A DNA stretch of 64,000 nucleotides from assembly GCA_963751595.1 (NCBI GenBank), contig CAVVVC010000001.1:744001-808000 (forward strand), given 5' to 3'. The notes beneath the pieces are model-generated. The model worked only from the letters and a program-made list of their open reading frames with translations. It was not told where the DNA came from and did no database searches. A program made the translations under genes and the position numbers. This stretch comes from JAHEGP01 sp963751595. Lineage in GTDB: Bacteria; Pseudomonadota; Gammaproteobacteria; Pseudomonadales; JAHEGP01. Shown here piece by piece: positions 35,113 through 44,977 of this stretch (the stretch's first letter is position 1; every line of letters begins with the position of its first letter).

Positions 35113-35128
35113 GGTAATTGAACTTCCT

Positions 35129-35305
35129 ATGTATTTTTCCAGTCTCAATGAATTGTTCTACATGGATGGTCACGGGGTTTACGTGTGGACGGTGTATGCG
35201 GTGGCTTTTTCTATCATTGCTGCATTGGCCCTGAGCCCTCTGCTGCGGAAACGGCGCTTCGTGCGTGAGGAAGCCCAGCGTCTGCGCCGCGAAGGCAAAA
35301 TTTAA
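35129..35305 (+). CDS. ccmD: Heme exporter protein CcmD
   Basis: A 58-residue protein of the size of CcmD, with one transmembrane helix (about 18-40) preceded by a conserved MDGHGVYVW block and followed by a basic tail. It stabilises CcmABC and helps release holo-CcmE. It starts 17 bp after ccmC. Confidence 0.93.
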   Translation: MYFSSLNELFYMDGHGVYVWTVYAVAFSIIAALALSPLLRKRRFVREEAQRLRREGKI

Positions 35306-35346
35306 TGCCAGTGTCCTGGTCAATGTAAGCAGCACGGGGAGCACTT

Positions 35347-35883
35347 ATGCATCCGGTCAGAAAACAACGCCTTTACATCGTCCTTTTTATCGTGGTTGGA
35401 GCCAGTATTGCGGCGGCGCTGATTTTTTATGCCCTGCGTGAGAATATGAACCTGTTTTACTCGCCCTCGGAAATCGCCGCCGGCGAGGCGCCGCTGAATA
35501 CCCGGATGCGAGCCGGGGGGATGGTGCGCGAGGGTAGTGTCCAGCGGGAGGGTGAGGCCCTACAGGTGAATTTCGTGGTGACGGATTACGACCACGATGT
35601 CGCCGTCAGCTACGAGGGGATCTTGCCGGATATGTTCGCTGAGGGGCAGGGCGTGGTGGTCACCGGGACCCAGACCGCGCCGGGGGTGTTCGTTGCCACG
35701 GAAGTGCTGGCGAAACACGACGAGGAGTACATGCCACCGGAAGTCTTCGAGGCGCTGGAAAAATCCGGTCACAGCGCGACGACCATGGGCACTGGCAGTG
35801 CCGCGAAGCCTGCGGGCTACGATGCGGCAAGCCAATATCAGGACAAGGGTGCGATAATCCCGGGAGCAAGCAATGATTCCTGA
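35347..35883 (+). CDS. ccmE: Periplasmic heme chaperone CcmE
   Basis: A 178-residue heme chaperone, anchored by an N-terminal helix (9-29). The covalent heme ligand is His124 in LAKHDEEYMPPEV, with the nearby Tyr128. It takes heme from CcmC and passes it to CcmF. Its stop overlaps the ccmF start by 11 bp. Confidence 0.95.
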   Translation: MHPVRKQRLYIVLFIVVGASIAAALIFYALRENMNLFYSPSEIAAGEAPLNTRMRAGGMVREGSVQREGEALQVNFVVTDYDHDVAVSYEGILPDMFAEGQGVVVTGTQTAPGVFVATEVLAKHDEEYMPPEVFEALEKSGHSATTMGTGSAAKPAGYDAASQYQDKGAIIPGASNDS

Positions 35884-37864
35884 ACTGGGTACTTTCTGCG
35901 TTGTGCTGGCGCTTTGCCTGGCGGTGGCCGTGTCGGTCGTGCCACTCTGGGGCAGCTACAGGAATCAGGGGGTGCTGATGGCCATGGCCTCGCCCCTCAC
36001 CGCCGGTATTTTCACCTTTCTCGCCATTGCCTTCGCGCTGTTGGTGGTCGCCCTGGTCAACGACGATTTCTCGGTGAACTACGTCGCCGGCCATTCCAAT
36101 TCCCAGTTGCAGGTTTATTACAAGGTCAGTGCAGCCTGGGGCGGTCACGAGGGGTCGCTGTTGTTGTGGGTGCTGATTCTGGCGGGATGGTCCCTCGCGG
36201 TCGCCATGTTCTCCGCCAGTCTGCCGCTGGCAATGCGAGCCCGGGTGTTGTCGATCATGGGGATGATCACGGTGGGTTTTCTGCTGTTCATCCTCATGAC
36301 CTCCAACCCCTTCGCGCGCAGCCTGCCGTTTTTCCCGCCCGAGGGTAACGACCTCAACCCGCTACTGCAGGATATCGGGCTCATCTTCCATCCGCCGATG
36401 TTGTATCTCGGCTACGTGGGCTTCTCGGTGCCTTTTGCGTTCGCCATCGCGGCTCTGCTCGGTGGCAGGCTGGATGCTGCCTGGGCGCGCTGGAGCCGGC
36501 CCTGGACCAATCTCGCCTGGGCTTTCCTGACCCTGGGCATTGCGCTGGGGAGTTGGTGGGCCTATTACGAGCTTGGCTGGGGCGGCTGGTGGTTCTGGGA
36601 TCCGGTTGAAAATGCGTCTTTCATGCCCTGGCTGATGGGGACCGCGCTGGTGCACTCCCTGGCAGTTACCGACAAGCGGGGCGTGTTTCGGAGCTGGACT
36701 GTGCTGCTTGCTATATTTACCTTTTCCCTGAGTCTGCTGGGCACTTTCCTGGTGCGGTCCGGGGTCCTGACGTCGGTGCATGCGTTTGCCGCCGACCCGT
36801 CCCGGGGAATGTTCATTCTGATTTTCCTGTTTATCGTGGTCGGGGGTTCGTTGTTATTGTTTGCACTGCGTGCACCCCAGGTCACGCAATCGGCCAAGCT
36901 CAATTTTCTGTCGCTGGAAAACTTTCTCCTGATCAATAACGTCATCCTGCTGGCCGCCTGCCTCACGGTACTGTTCGGCACCCTGTTCCCGATTGTGGCC
37001 GATGCGCTGGATCTGGGTAAGTATTCCGTGGGAGCACCGTATTTCAACGCCGTGTTCCTGCCGATGATGTTGGTTTTGATGGTCTTTATGGGCATCTCTG
37101 CCTGGCTGTCCTGGAAACAGACCCGTGACTTCAACTGGCAAAAAACCCTGCTTGTGCCCGCTCTGGCCGCCTTGCTGCTGGGCTTTGCCTTTCCCTCTGT
37201 CTATGGCGGCGAGTTTAACTGGAAGGCCGTTCTGGGGAGTGTTTTCGGCTTTTGGCTGGTGCTGCACACCGTGGTTGGTGCCATACAAAAATCCCGCCTC
37301 TCCCGCCGCGGCGTTGCCGGTTTGACCAAACTGTCGCGCTCCTACTGGGGCATGGTCATGGGGCATATCGGCTTTGCGGTAGTGGCCTTCGGTGTGGTGA
37401 TGACAACCCAGTTCAGCGTTGAGCGCGACGTCAAACTTTCCCCCGGGCAAAGCGCAACGCTTGGCGACTACGAATTTCGGCTCGAAAAGGTCGAGCCGGT
37501 AAAAGGCCCCAACTACCTTTCCGATATGGGTTTCGTCACGGTTTACCTGGGCGGGGAGAGCGTCGCGACCCTGTTTCCCGAGAAGCGCCGCTACCTGGCA
37601 TCAGGGCAGGTGATGACAGAGGCCGGTATCGATGCGGGCTTTTTCCGCGATCTCTACCTGTCACTGGGGGAGCAACTTGAGGATGGTGCCTGGGCGGTGC
37701 GGGTGCAGGTGAAGCCCTTTGTACGCTGGCTGTGGTTGGGAGCCATCCTGATTGCGCTGGGTGGAACTCTGGCAGTGATGGACAAGCGCTACCGCAAGAA
37801 ACTGGTGGCCGGACGCAGCCCTGCCAGGGTTGCGTCGAATGTGGCCGCGGGTACGACCGCATGA
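35873..37864 (+). CDS. ccmF: Heme lyase CcmF
   Basis: A 663-residue polytopic membrane protein, the core of the heme lyase that attaches heme to apocytochrome c. The WWD motif is present (GGWWFWDPVENASFMPW near residue 235), along with AAWGGHEGSLLLWV near 85 and the conserved HPPMLYLGYVGFSVPFAF. Length and topology fit the family. Confidence 0.96.
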   Translation: MIPELGTFCVVLALCLAVAVSVVPLWGSYRNQGVLMAMASPLTAGIFTFLAIAFALLVVALVNDDFSVNYVAGHSNSQLQVYYKVSAAWGGHEGSLLLWVLILAGWSLAVAMFSASLPLAMRARVLSIMGMITVGFLLFILMTSNPFARSLPFFPPEGNDLNPLLQDIGLIFHPPMLYLGYVGFSVPFAFAIAALLGGRLDAAWARWSRPWTNLAWAFLTLGIALGSWWAYYELGWGGWWFWDPVENASFMPWLMGTALVHSLAVTDKRGVFRSWTVLLAIFTFSLSLLGTFLVRSGVLTSVHAFAADPSRGMFILIFLFIVVGGSLLLFALRAPQVTQSAKLNFLSLENFLLINNVILLAACLTVLFGTLFPIVADALDLGKYSVGAPYFNAVFLPMMLVLMVFMGISAWLSWKQTRDFNWQKTLLVPALAALLLGFAFPSVYGGEFNWKAVLGSVFGFWLVLHTVVGAIQKSRLSRRGVAGLTKLSRSYWGMVMGHIGFAVVAFGVVMTTQFSVERDVKLSPGQSATLGDYEFRLEKVEPVKGPNYLSDMGFVTVYLGGESVATLFPEKRRYLASGQVMTEAGIDAGFFRDLYLSLGEQLEDGAWAVRVQVKPFVRWLWLGAILIALGGTLAVMDKRYRKKLVAGRSPARVASNVAAGTTA

Positions 37865-37901
37865 GGAATCAGGTCGGTTGCCGCCTCGGAGTGCGTTATT
37901 G

Positions 37902-38429
37902 ATGGGTCGCTTCAAGCTGTTTTTGCCCCTGCTGGTTTTTATTCCCCTGGCGGTCCTGTTGGTGAGGGCCCTGGAGCTGGATCCCGCCGAGCTGCCTTCG
38001 GCACTGCTCGACAAGCCGATGCCGGGCTTCGAACTGCCGTCCCTGCAGGAACCGGAGCGGATATTGCGGCGGGACGATTTGCTGGGCGAGAAAATGCTGG
38101 TCAACGTCTGGGCTACCTGGTGTCCCTCCTGCCTGGTTGAACACCCCTGGTTGGTGAAGATATCCCGGGAATACGGGGTCAAGATCGTTGGCCTCAATTA
38201 CAAGGATGAGCGCCAGGCGGCGCTGCAATGGCTGCAACGCTACGAGAACCCCTTTGCCATCTCGGTCTACGACGTCCAGGGAAAACTGGGGCTGGACATG
38301 GGCGTTTACGGCGCCCCGGAAACCTTCGTGGTCGACAGTGTCGGCATCATCCGCTACAAGCATGTCGGCGTTATCGACGACAAAGTCTGGCAGGACGTGC
38401 TGCAACCCGTGCTTCAGGACATCGACTAG
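37902..38429 (+). CDS. ccmG: Thiol:disulfide interchange protein DsbE/CcmG
   Basis: A 175-residue membrane-anchored thioredoxin-like protein that reduces the heme-binding cysteines of apocytochrome c. The active site WATWCPSC has Cys74 and Cys77; the N-terminal helix spans about 5-22; the cis-proline region GAPETFVVD is present. The start ATG 37902 is 38 bp after ccmF; the upstream in-frame extension overlaps ccmF and lacks a signal. Confidence 0.95.
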   Translation: MGRFKLFLPLLVFIPLAVLLVRALELDPAELPSALLDKPMPGFELPSLQEPERILRRDDLLGEKMLVNVWATWCPSCLVEHPWLVKISREYGVKIVGLNYKDERQAALQWLQRYENPFAISVYDVQGKLGLDMGVYGAPETFVVDSVGIIRYKHVGVIDDKVWQDVLQPVLQDID

Positions 38430-38443
38430 AGACACCCAAGACC

Positions 38444-38932
38444 ATGCTGACCCATCTTCGCCACCTGTTTCATGTCTGCTGTATCGCGCTGTTAATCGGG
38501 GCGCAATCTGCCAGTGCAGTGATCGAAACCTATGAATTCGAGACTGAACTGCAGCGCCAGCGCTACCAGGACTTTATCGAAGAACTGCGCTGTCCGAAAT
38601 GCCAGAATCAGAACCTGGCGGGCTCCAACTCGCCGATTTCCGCCGACTTGCGCCGTGAGCTCCATCGACTGTTAATCGAAGGCAAGAGCGACACCGAAAT
38701 CATCAATTATATGGTTAGCCGCTACGGCGAGTTTGTGCTTTACCGACCCCCGCTAAACAAGCACACCCTGGCACTATGGATCGTGCCGGCCGGCTTGCTG
38801 TTGCTCGGAGCGGTGGCGGTGGTATTGCTCATTCGGCGCCGGACTCACCCGGGCACCACCGCCGATGACCAGGGCCTTCACCAGCAGGCAGAGCAGGTGC
38901 TGGCGCGTTACCGGCAGGAGGAGAAGCAGTGA
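38444..38932 (+). CDS. ccmH: Cytochrome c maturation protein CcmH (thiol-reducing subunit)
   Basis: A 162-residue CcmH/CcmL-type protein: signal peptide to about residue 25, the motif LRCPKCQNQ (Cys50, Cys53), and a C-terminal membrane helix (about 106-127). It works with CcmG to present reduced apocytochrome. Its stop overlaps the ccmI start by 4 bp. Confidence 0.95.
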   Translation: MLTHLRHLFHVCCIALLIGAQSASAVIETYEFETELQRQRYQDFIEELRCPKCQNQNLAGSNSPISADLRRELHRLLIEGKSDTEIINYMVSRYGEFVLYRPPLNKHTLALWIVPAGLLLLGAVAVVLLIRRRTHPGTTADDQGLHQQAEQVLARYRQEEKQ

Positions 38933-40158
38933 GTTTCTGGCTATTGGTCATTGCGCTGACCCTATTGGCGGTTGGCTTTGTCGCGGTCCCCATTGTGTGG
39001 CTGCGCAAGGGAGTCAAGCAACAGGAAGTGCCTGCAGATCTGGTGAGCATCGCCCTGATCAAGGAACAACTGGACGAGCTAGAACAGCAAAGCCAGACGG
39101 ACTTCATTACCGAAGGCGACTACCAGGAGCGCAAACGAGAGCTCGAGCTGCGCCTCGTGACCGACGCCATGACCACTACCGAGCTGCCCGGGCAGGGAAA
39201 CTACCGTCCGGTGTTGATTGCCGTCGCATTGCTGTTGCCACTGGCGAGCTGGGTGCTGTACCAGCAGTTGGGCAGTGCCGAGGCCTGGAAGTTGAGTCAG
39301 CGCTACCAGGCGATCAGCGAGCAACTGGCCAAGGGCGAGGGGGATGCCGACCAAACCATGGCATTTGTCGCCGACCTCGCACATTTCACCCAGCAGGGCG
39401 GGAACCCGGACTGGTTGTTCCTGCAGGCACAGCTCTACATGCAGCTTGGGGTATACCAGGCCGCCGCGGACAGTTTCGCCAAAGTTGCTGAGGGCCAGCC
39501 GGGCAGTGCCGAAATCCTCGCTCGCCAGGCCCAGGCGCAGTATCTGGCAGCCGGTCGCAAAGTTGACGACAGGGTCAACCAGTTGATCGAGCGGGTGTTG
39601 GCGATCAACCCCCACCAGCCCACGGTTCTCGGGATGCAGGGAATGGACGCCTTCGAGCGCGCAGACTACACCGCGGCAATCAGTTCCTGGGAGCAGGCGA
39701 TACGCGGGATGCCCCCTGGCTCGCAGTCGGCCCAGGTCTTGCAACAGGGTATCCAGCAGGCACGCCAGGCGCTGGGTGAGGCGGGTACGGCGGTGGCAGA
39801 AGCATCGGTCGCCGGATTTCGCGACGGCATCAAGGTACGTGTCGAACTCGACCAGCAGGCGGCAGTGAGTCCGGGCTCCACGGTTTTCGTGATAGCCCAG
39901 GCCCCCGAGGGTGGCATGCCCTATGCGGTGGTGCGGTTGCCCGTAGAAGGGCTGCCCACCGAAGTCGTCCTGGATGACAGCACCGCGATGGCGCCTGGCA
40001 ATAGTCTCAGTAAACAGCAAAAGGTGAAGGTGACGGCGCGGGTGTCGCTGTCTGGCAATGCCATCGCCCAGGCGGGGGACTGGCAGGGGCGAAGCCAGGT
40101 GTTGACTCCGGACACCTTGCCTGAATTGGTTGATATTCGTATCGATCAGGAGATCTAG
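38929..40158 (+). CDS. ccmI: Cytochrome c maturation chaperone CcmI
   Basis: A 409-residue apocytochrome chaperone. It has two membrane helices (2-22 and about 97-115) with a cytoplasmic heptad-rich loop between, then a periplasmic TPR region (about 120-290) that binds the C-terminus of apocytochrome c, and a C-terminal beta-rich domain. In E. coli this is fused into CcmH; here it is separate as in Pseudomonas. The start is GTG 38929. It ends the ccm operon. Confidence 0.93.
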   Translation: MSFWLLVIALTLLAVGFVAVPIVWLRKGVKQQEVPADLVSIALIKEQLDELEQQSQTDFITEGDYQERKRELELRLVTDAMTTTELPGQGNYRPVLIAVALLLPLASWVLYQQLGSAEAWKLSQRYQAISEQLAKGEGDADQTMAFVADLAHFTQQGGNPDWLFLQAQLYMQLGVYQAAADSFAKVAEGQPGSAEILARQAQAQYLAAGRKVDDRVNQLIERVLAINPHQPTVLGMQGMDAFERADYTAAISSWEQAIRGMPPGSQSAQVLQQGIQQARQALGEAGTAVAEASVAGFRDGIKVRVELDQQAAVSPGSTVFVIAQAPEGGMPYAVVRLPVEGLPTEVVLDDSTAMAPGNSLSKQQKVKVTARVSLSGNAIAQAGDWQGRSQVLTPDTLPELVDIRIDQEI

Positions 40159-40308
40159 GGGACGTTGGATGACTGGCGGGCGATGGATTCGCCAGCAAGA
40201 CCCAAGCACAAAAAAGCGTAGTGATCGGTGCCCTAAATCGCTAGACTAGCGGGTTTGGCGGCCAACCGGTCGTTTATCACACCAACACCCCGGTATTTTG
40301 TCGGATCT

Positions 40309-43300
40309 ATGCGACTGAAGTCTATCAAGCTTGCGGGATTCAAATCCTTCGTGGATGCGACCACCGTGAATTTCCCCTCCAACATGGCCGCCGTCGTGGG
40401 CCCCAATGGCTGCGGTAAATCCAACATCATCGACGCCGTGCGCTGGGTAATGGGCGAAAGCTCCGCCAAGAACCTGCGCGGCGAATCGATGACCGACGTC
40501 ATCTTCAATGGGTCCAGCGGGCGTAAGCCGGTGGGTCAGGCGTCCATTGAACTGGTTTTCGATAACAGCGACGGCACACTGGTCGGCGAGTATGCCGCGT
40601 ACAGCGAGATCTCCATCAAGCGGATTGTCAACCGCGAGGCCGAGAGCATCTACCAACTCAACGGTAGTCGCTGTCGGCGCAAGGACATCACCGATATCTT
40701 TCTTGGCACCGGGCTGGGACCCCGCAGCTATGCGATCATAGAGCAGGGTATGATCAGTAAGCTGATCGAAGCCAAGCCCGATGAGCTGCGGGTTTTTGTG
40801 GAAGAGGCGGCCGGTATATCGAAGTACAAGGAGCGGCGCCGGGATACCGAAAATCGGATTCGCAGGACCCGGGAAAACCTCGAGCGACTGACCGATATCC
40901 GCGAAGAGCTCGATCGCCAGCTCCAGCACCTGAAGCGGCAGGCGCGCACCGCTGAGCGGTATCGTGAGCTGAAAGCCGAGGAGCGGCAGCTGGCGGCGCA
41001 GCACATGGCCATCCAGTGGCGTGATCTCGATCGGCAAAGTGGCGAACAGGGCACGGTGATTCGCGACCTGGAGGTACGGCTCGAGGAGCAACTGGCGCAA
41101 CGGGTCGCGGCGGATACCGGCATCGAAAAGCTGCGTAATCGGCACGCTGACCAGAATGAGGTATTCAACACGGTCCAGGCCGAATTTTATCGCCTCGGTG
41201 CCGATATCGCCCGCGCCGAGCAACAAATTCAGCACCAGCGGGAGCGCGAGCAGCAGTTGCGCCAGGACCTTCAGCAGACCGATGACAGCCTGCGCCAGTC
41301 GGGGGAGCATATCGAGCATGACCGGGAACGCCTTGCGGCCTGGCAGGAGGAACTGGAGAGCATCGAGCCGGAGTTGGAGCTAAGCCAGGCCGGAGTGGAG
41401 GAGTCCGCCGAGCTGCTGCTCAACGCCGAGGAAAGCATGCAGCGTTGGCAGCAAGCCTGGGACGAATTTAACCAGCAAGCGGCCAAACCGCGCCATCAGA
41501 GCGAGGTCGAACAGTCGCGAATCCAGCACCTCGACCAGGTGATGCAGCGCCTTGGCGCGCGCCTTGAGAAGCTGTCCCAGGAATCTGCTGGCATTGTGGT
41601 TGATGAAGACGCGGAAGCGGTCATGATGCTGCAGGAACGCATCGCGGAAATTGAAATGACGGCCGAGGACCTCGAACAGGAGCAGGCATCGCTGCAAGCG
41701 CGAGTCTCCGAGCATAAGCAACGGGACGAGGCCCTTGGGGCAGATATCAACCGCCTGCGTGGCACCTATCAGCAATTGCAGGGCCGCCAGGCGTCGCTGG
41801 ATGCGCTGCAGCAGGCGGCATTGGGTCAGGACGACGTCACCGCTAACTGGCTCGGTCGCCACCAGTTGGATAGCTCGCCGCGTCTGGCCGATGGACTCAA
41901 CGCCGAGGCCGGCTGGGAGAAAGCGGTGGAGACGGTGCTCTGTGACTTTCTCCAGGCGGTAGAGGTGGACAATATCGATCAGTTGGCTGATCGGCTCGGG
42001 GATGCCGAGGGCACCCGGCTGCTGTTTTTCGACCACCGCACCGCCGATGCCAGGCCTGATCAAGGGCATGGCCTGACACCGCTGGCGGCCAAGGTATCCG
42101 GGGCGGAGGGTTTGCTGGACGGCATTTTCTGCGCTGACGACCTGCTGGAGGCACTGCGCCTGCGGGTCCGACTGGGCTCCGGTGAATCCCTGATTACCCG
42201 CGATGGCATTTGGCTGGGGCCGGGCTGGCTGAGGGTGGCTGCCCTGGGTGATGAGCAGGACGGCGTCATCGCGCGCCAGCGTGAACTGGAGGAACTGGGC
42301 GCGCAACTCGAGGAGCATCAGTCCCGTTTGGAGCGACTGGAGAATGCCCGCCGGACGTTGCATGAAGGGCTTCAGCAATGGGAGCAGCAGCGCCAACAGC
42401 AGGAGCTTGCGCTGCGGGACAGTGCCCGGGAGCAGGCCCGGCTGGCCGCGGAACTGAGTGCCAATCAGGTGCGGGTCGAGCAAAGCCTGCTGCGGCGCGA
42501 GCGGGTGGAGCTCGAAACGGCCGAGGCGCGGGAACAGCTCGCCCAGGAGCAGGAAAACCTCGCCCGCTCGAGACAACTGCTGCAGCAAGCGCTGGATACC
42601 ATGGAAAACGACAATGTCAAACGGGAGTCGATGCTCCTCGAGCGCGACGACGCCCGCGCAAGACTCGACCAGGCCCGCCAGCGCGCGCGCCACGACAAGG
42701 ATGCCTCCCATCAACTGGCCATGCGCTGCCAATCCCTGAGAACCCAGGCCACCTCGGTGGAGCAGGGTATCGAACGCCTGCAACAGCAATTGGCCCAGCT
42801 CCACGAGCGGCGGGAAAACATTACGGCTGCGCTGGAAGACAACAGTGCGCCGATGGATGAAGTCCGGGAGAATCTGGAGCTCGACCTGGAAAAACGTTTA
42901 CGCGTTGAGCGACGCCTTACTGAAGCTCGGGCGTTGCTGGATGCGATCGATCACGAAATGCGCGAGACCGAGGACTCCCGCAACCGCGCGGAGCAACAGG
43001 TCGATCTGTTTCGGGGCAAGCTGGAAGCCCGGCGACTTGAAATTCGTACCATCGAGGTGCAGCGTGGGAGTCTTCAGCAGAAGCTGGAGCAGGACAAGTT
43101 CAATCTGGGGATCCTGCTGGAGGGGTTGCCGGAGGATGCCAGCGAACAAGCCTGGCAGGACGATTTGGCGCGCTTGCAGGGCAAGATTCAACGCTTGGGC
43201 GCTATCAACCTCGCGGCTATCGATGAGTATCAGGCCCAGGCCGAGCGCAAGCTGTACCTGGACTCGCAAAATGATGACCTGGTCGAGGCACTGGAAACCC

Positions 43301-43809
43301 TGGAAAATGCCATTCACAAGATCGATCGGGAGACCCGCAGCCGCTTCAAGGAGACTTTCGACGAGATCAACGGCGGTTTGCAGGAATTGTTTCCCCGGGT
43401 ATTTGGCGGCGGCCACGCCTATCTGGAATTGACCGGCGACGACATGCTCGACACCGGCATTGCCATCATGGCGCGGCCCCCCGGCAAGCGTAACAGCACC
43501 ATTCATCTGCTGTCCGGGGGCGAAAAGGCACTAACGGCGATCGCTCTGGTATTTGCTATCTTTCGGCTCAATCCGGCCCCATTCTGCATGCTTGACGAGG
43601 TGGATGCCCCCCTTGATGATGCCAATGTCGGCCGCTACGCCAGAATCGTCAAAGAGATGTCTGAGCATGTACAATTCATTTACATAACCCATAATAAAAT
43701 CACCATGGAATATGCGGACCTGCTGTTGGGCGTTACGATGCACGAACCTGGCTGTTCACGGCTGGTGTCGGTGGATCTTGAAGAAGCGGCCGAATTGGCG
43801 GCCGTGTGA
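40309..43809 (+). CDS. smc: Chromosome segregation ATPase SMC
   Basis: A 1166-residue SMC protein, the usual bacterial length. Walker A GPNGCGKS is at residues 31-38; long coiled coils run to a hinge near 500-650 (NWLGRHQLDSSPRLADGL onward) and back; the ABC signature LLSGGEKALTAIAL is near 1067 and Walker B CMLDEVDAPLDD near 1094. It compacts and segregates the chromosome. ATG 40309 starts the conserved MRLKSIKLAGFKSF; the 18 upstream in-frame residues are not family-like. A non-MukB (true SMC) system fits Pseudomonas-type lineages. It is followed by zipA and ligA. Confidence 0.96.
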   Translation: MRLKSIKLAGFKSFVDATTVNFPSNMAAVVGPNGCGKSNIIDAVRWVMGESSAKNLRGESMTDVIFNGSSGRKPVGQASIELVFDNSDGTLVGEYAAYSEISIKRIVNREAESIYQLNGSRCRRKDITDIFLGTGLGPRSYAIIEQGMISKLIEAKPDELRVFVEEAAGISKYKERRRDTENRIRRTRENLERLTDIREELDRQLQHLKRQARTAERYRELKAEERQLAAQHMAIQWRDLDRQSGEQGTVIRDLEVRLEEQLAQRVAADTGIEKLRNRHADQNEVFNTVQAEFYRLGADIARAEQQIQHQREREQQLRQDLQQTDDSLRQSGEHIEHDRERLAAWQEELESIEPELELSQAGVEESAELLLNAEESMQRWQQAWDEFNQQAAKPRHQSEVEQSRIQHLDQVMQRLGARLEKLSQESAGIVVDEDAEAVMMLQERIAEIEMTAEDLEQEQASLQARVSEHKQRDEALGADINRLRGTYQQLQGRQASLDALQQAALGQDDVTANWLGRHQLDSSPRLADGLNAEAGWEKAVETVLCDFLQAVEVDNIDQLADRLGDAEGTRLLFFDHRTADARPDQGHGLTPLAAKVSGAEGLLDGIFCADDLLEALRLRVRLGSGESLITRDGIWLGPGWLRVAALGDEQDGVIARQRELEELGAQLEEHQSRLERLENARRTLHEGLQQWEQQRQQQELALRDSAREQARLAAELSANQVRVEQSLLRRERVELETAEAREQLAQEQENLARSRQLLQQALDTMENDNVKRESMLLERDDARARLDQARQRARHDKDASHQLAMRCQSLRTQATSVEQGIERLQQQLAQLHERRENITAALEDNSAPMDEVRENLELDLEKRLRVERRLTEARALLDAIDHEMRETEDSRNRAEQQVDLFRGKLEARRLEIRTIEVQRGSLQQKLEQDKFNLGILLEGLPEDASEQAWQDDLARLQGKIQRLGAINLAAIDEYQAQAERKLYLDSQNDDLVEALETLENAIHKIDRETRSRFKETFDEINGGLQELFPRVFGGGHAYLELTGDDMLDTGIAIMARPPGKRNSTIHLLSGGEKALTAIALVFAIFRLNPAPFCMLDEVDAPLDDANVGRYARIVKEMSEHVQFIYITHNKITMEYADLLLGVTMHEPGCSRLVSVDLEEAAELAAV

Positions 43810-43832
43810 CACGTTTTAGCTGGTAGAAGAAC

Positions 43833-44972
43833 ATGGAATTTGGTTTGCGAGAATGGATGATGTTGATTGGCGGGCTGCTGATACTGGCAGTGATCGCCGA
43901 CGGTGTGCGTCGGGTCATGGTCGATCGGCGCAACGTCATCCGTATGGGAAAGTCGCACTCCCGCTACAGCGAGTTGCCGGATGAAGACATCGTCAACCCT
44001 GAGCTCCCCTACGGCGGGGCACGTTCGGTGCCGCGGTCGGAATACGATCCTACCGCACCGCGCAAACCTGTCGCTGATACGCCAGTCCGGCCCGTGGCAT
44101 CCGGCAAGCCGCTCAGGCGGCCTGGAGACCCAATCCCGGCGCCGGCGCCAGCGGAGCCCGAGGCGCCGCCATCCCGCGCGCTGCAGCCAGAAACGCCAGC
44201 CGGCGGTCAACAGGGTGACACCCTCGGTGCCGACGGCGCTGGTTCTGAGCATTACCCCCCAATCGATCCAGTCCACCCAATCGACCCAATAGGCAGCCCG
44301 CCGCCAACGCCCCAGCTACCGCCGGAGCCCGCTTTCGATTTCACCCCGGACCCGGCCATATATGCTGAATCCGACACCCAAGAGCCGGAATTCGACTACT
44401 CGCTGGAGCTGCCGGATACGGAGCTGGAGTCGGGTATCGAGGCGCAGCGGGACGAACCCACCCAGCCTCCCCCGGAAGCAGAGCCACCGCCGGAGCCGGG
44501 GCAAGCCGGGGCCACCCTCAACGCCCAGCCCGACGAGGTCCTGATTATCAACGTGCTGTCCCGGGACAAGAACGGCTTTAACGGTGCCGACCTGCTGGAA
44601 GTGCTATTGGCCTGTGATGTGCGCTTTGGTGACATGGATATATTCCACCGCTTCGAGGGAGCCCAGGGGCAGGGGCGTATCCAGTTCAGCATCGCCAACC
44701 TGGTGAAGCCCGGCACCTTCGATCTCGACGGGATCAAGGAGTTTTACACCCCGGGCGTGTGCATGTTTCTGCAATTACCCGGGCCCCAGCGACCCCTCGA
44801 AGCCTTCGACTGCATGGCTGAAATCGCGACCTGCATCGTCAAGAACCTGCAGGGCGAAATGCGAGATGAAAACCACAGTGTACTCACCGCCCAGACCATG
44901 GAGCACTACCGCCAGCGCATTCGCGAATACGAACGCAAGCGCCTGATGCGAGCGGCCCACCGCTCGGCCTGA
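43833..44972 (+). CDS. zipA: Cell division protein ZipA
   Basis: A 379-residue division protein. One N-terminal transmembrane helix (about 9-24), then a long Pro/Glu-rich linker (about 60-225), then the FtsZ-binding domain from about 230 (VLIINVLSRDKNGFNGADLLEVL to VCMFLQLPGP). It anchors FtsZ to the membrane at the septum. A short degenerate repeat of PIDP in the linker (around residues 148-155) is slippage-prone. Placed between smc and ligA as in Pseudomonas. Confidence 0.94.
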   Translation: MEFGLREWMMLIGGLLILAVIADGVRRVMVDRRNVIRMGKSHSRYSELPDEDIVNPELPYGGARSVPRSEYDPTAPRKPVADTPVRPVASGKPLRRPGDPIPAPAPAEPEAPPSRALQPETPAGGQQGDTLGADGAGSEHYPPIDPVHPIDPIGSPPPTPQLPPEPAFDFTPDPAIYAESDTQEPEFDYSLELPDTELESGIEAQRDEPTQPPPEAEPPPEPGQAGATLNAQPDEVLIINVLSRDKNGFNGADLLEVLLACDVRFGDMDIFHRFEGAQGQGRIQFSIANLVKPGTFDLDGIKEFYTPGVCMFLQLPGPQRPLEAFDCMAEIATCIVKNLQGEMRDENHSVLTAQTMEHYRQRIREYERKRLMRAAHRSA

Positions 44973-44977
44973 ACGCG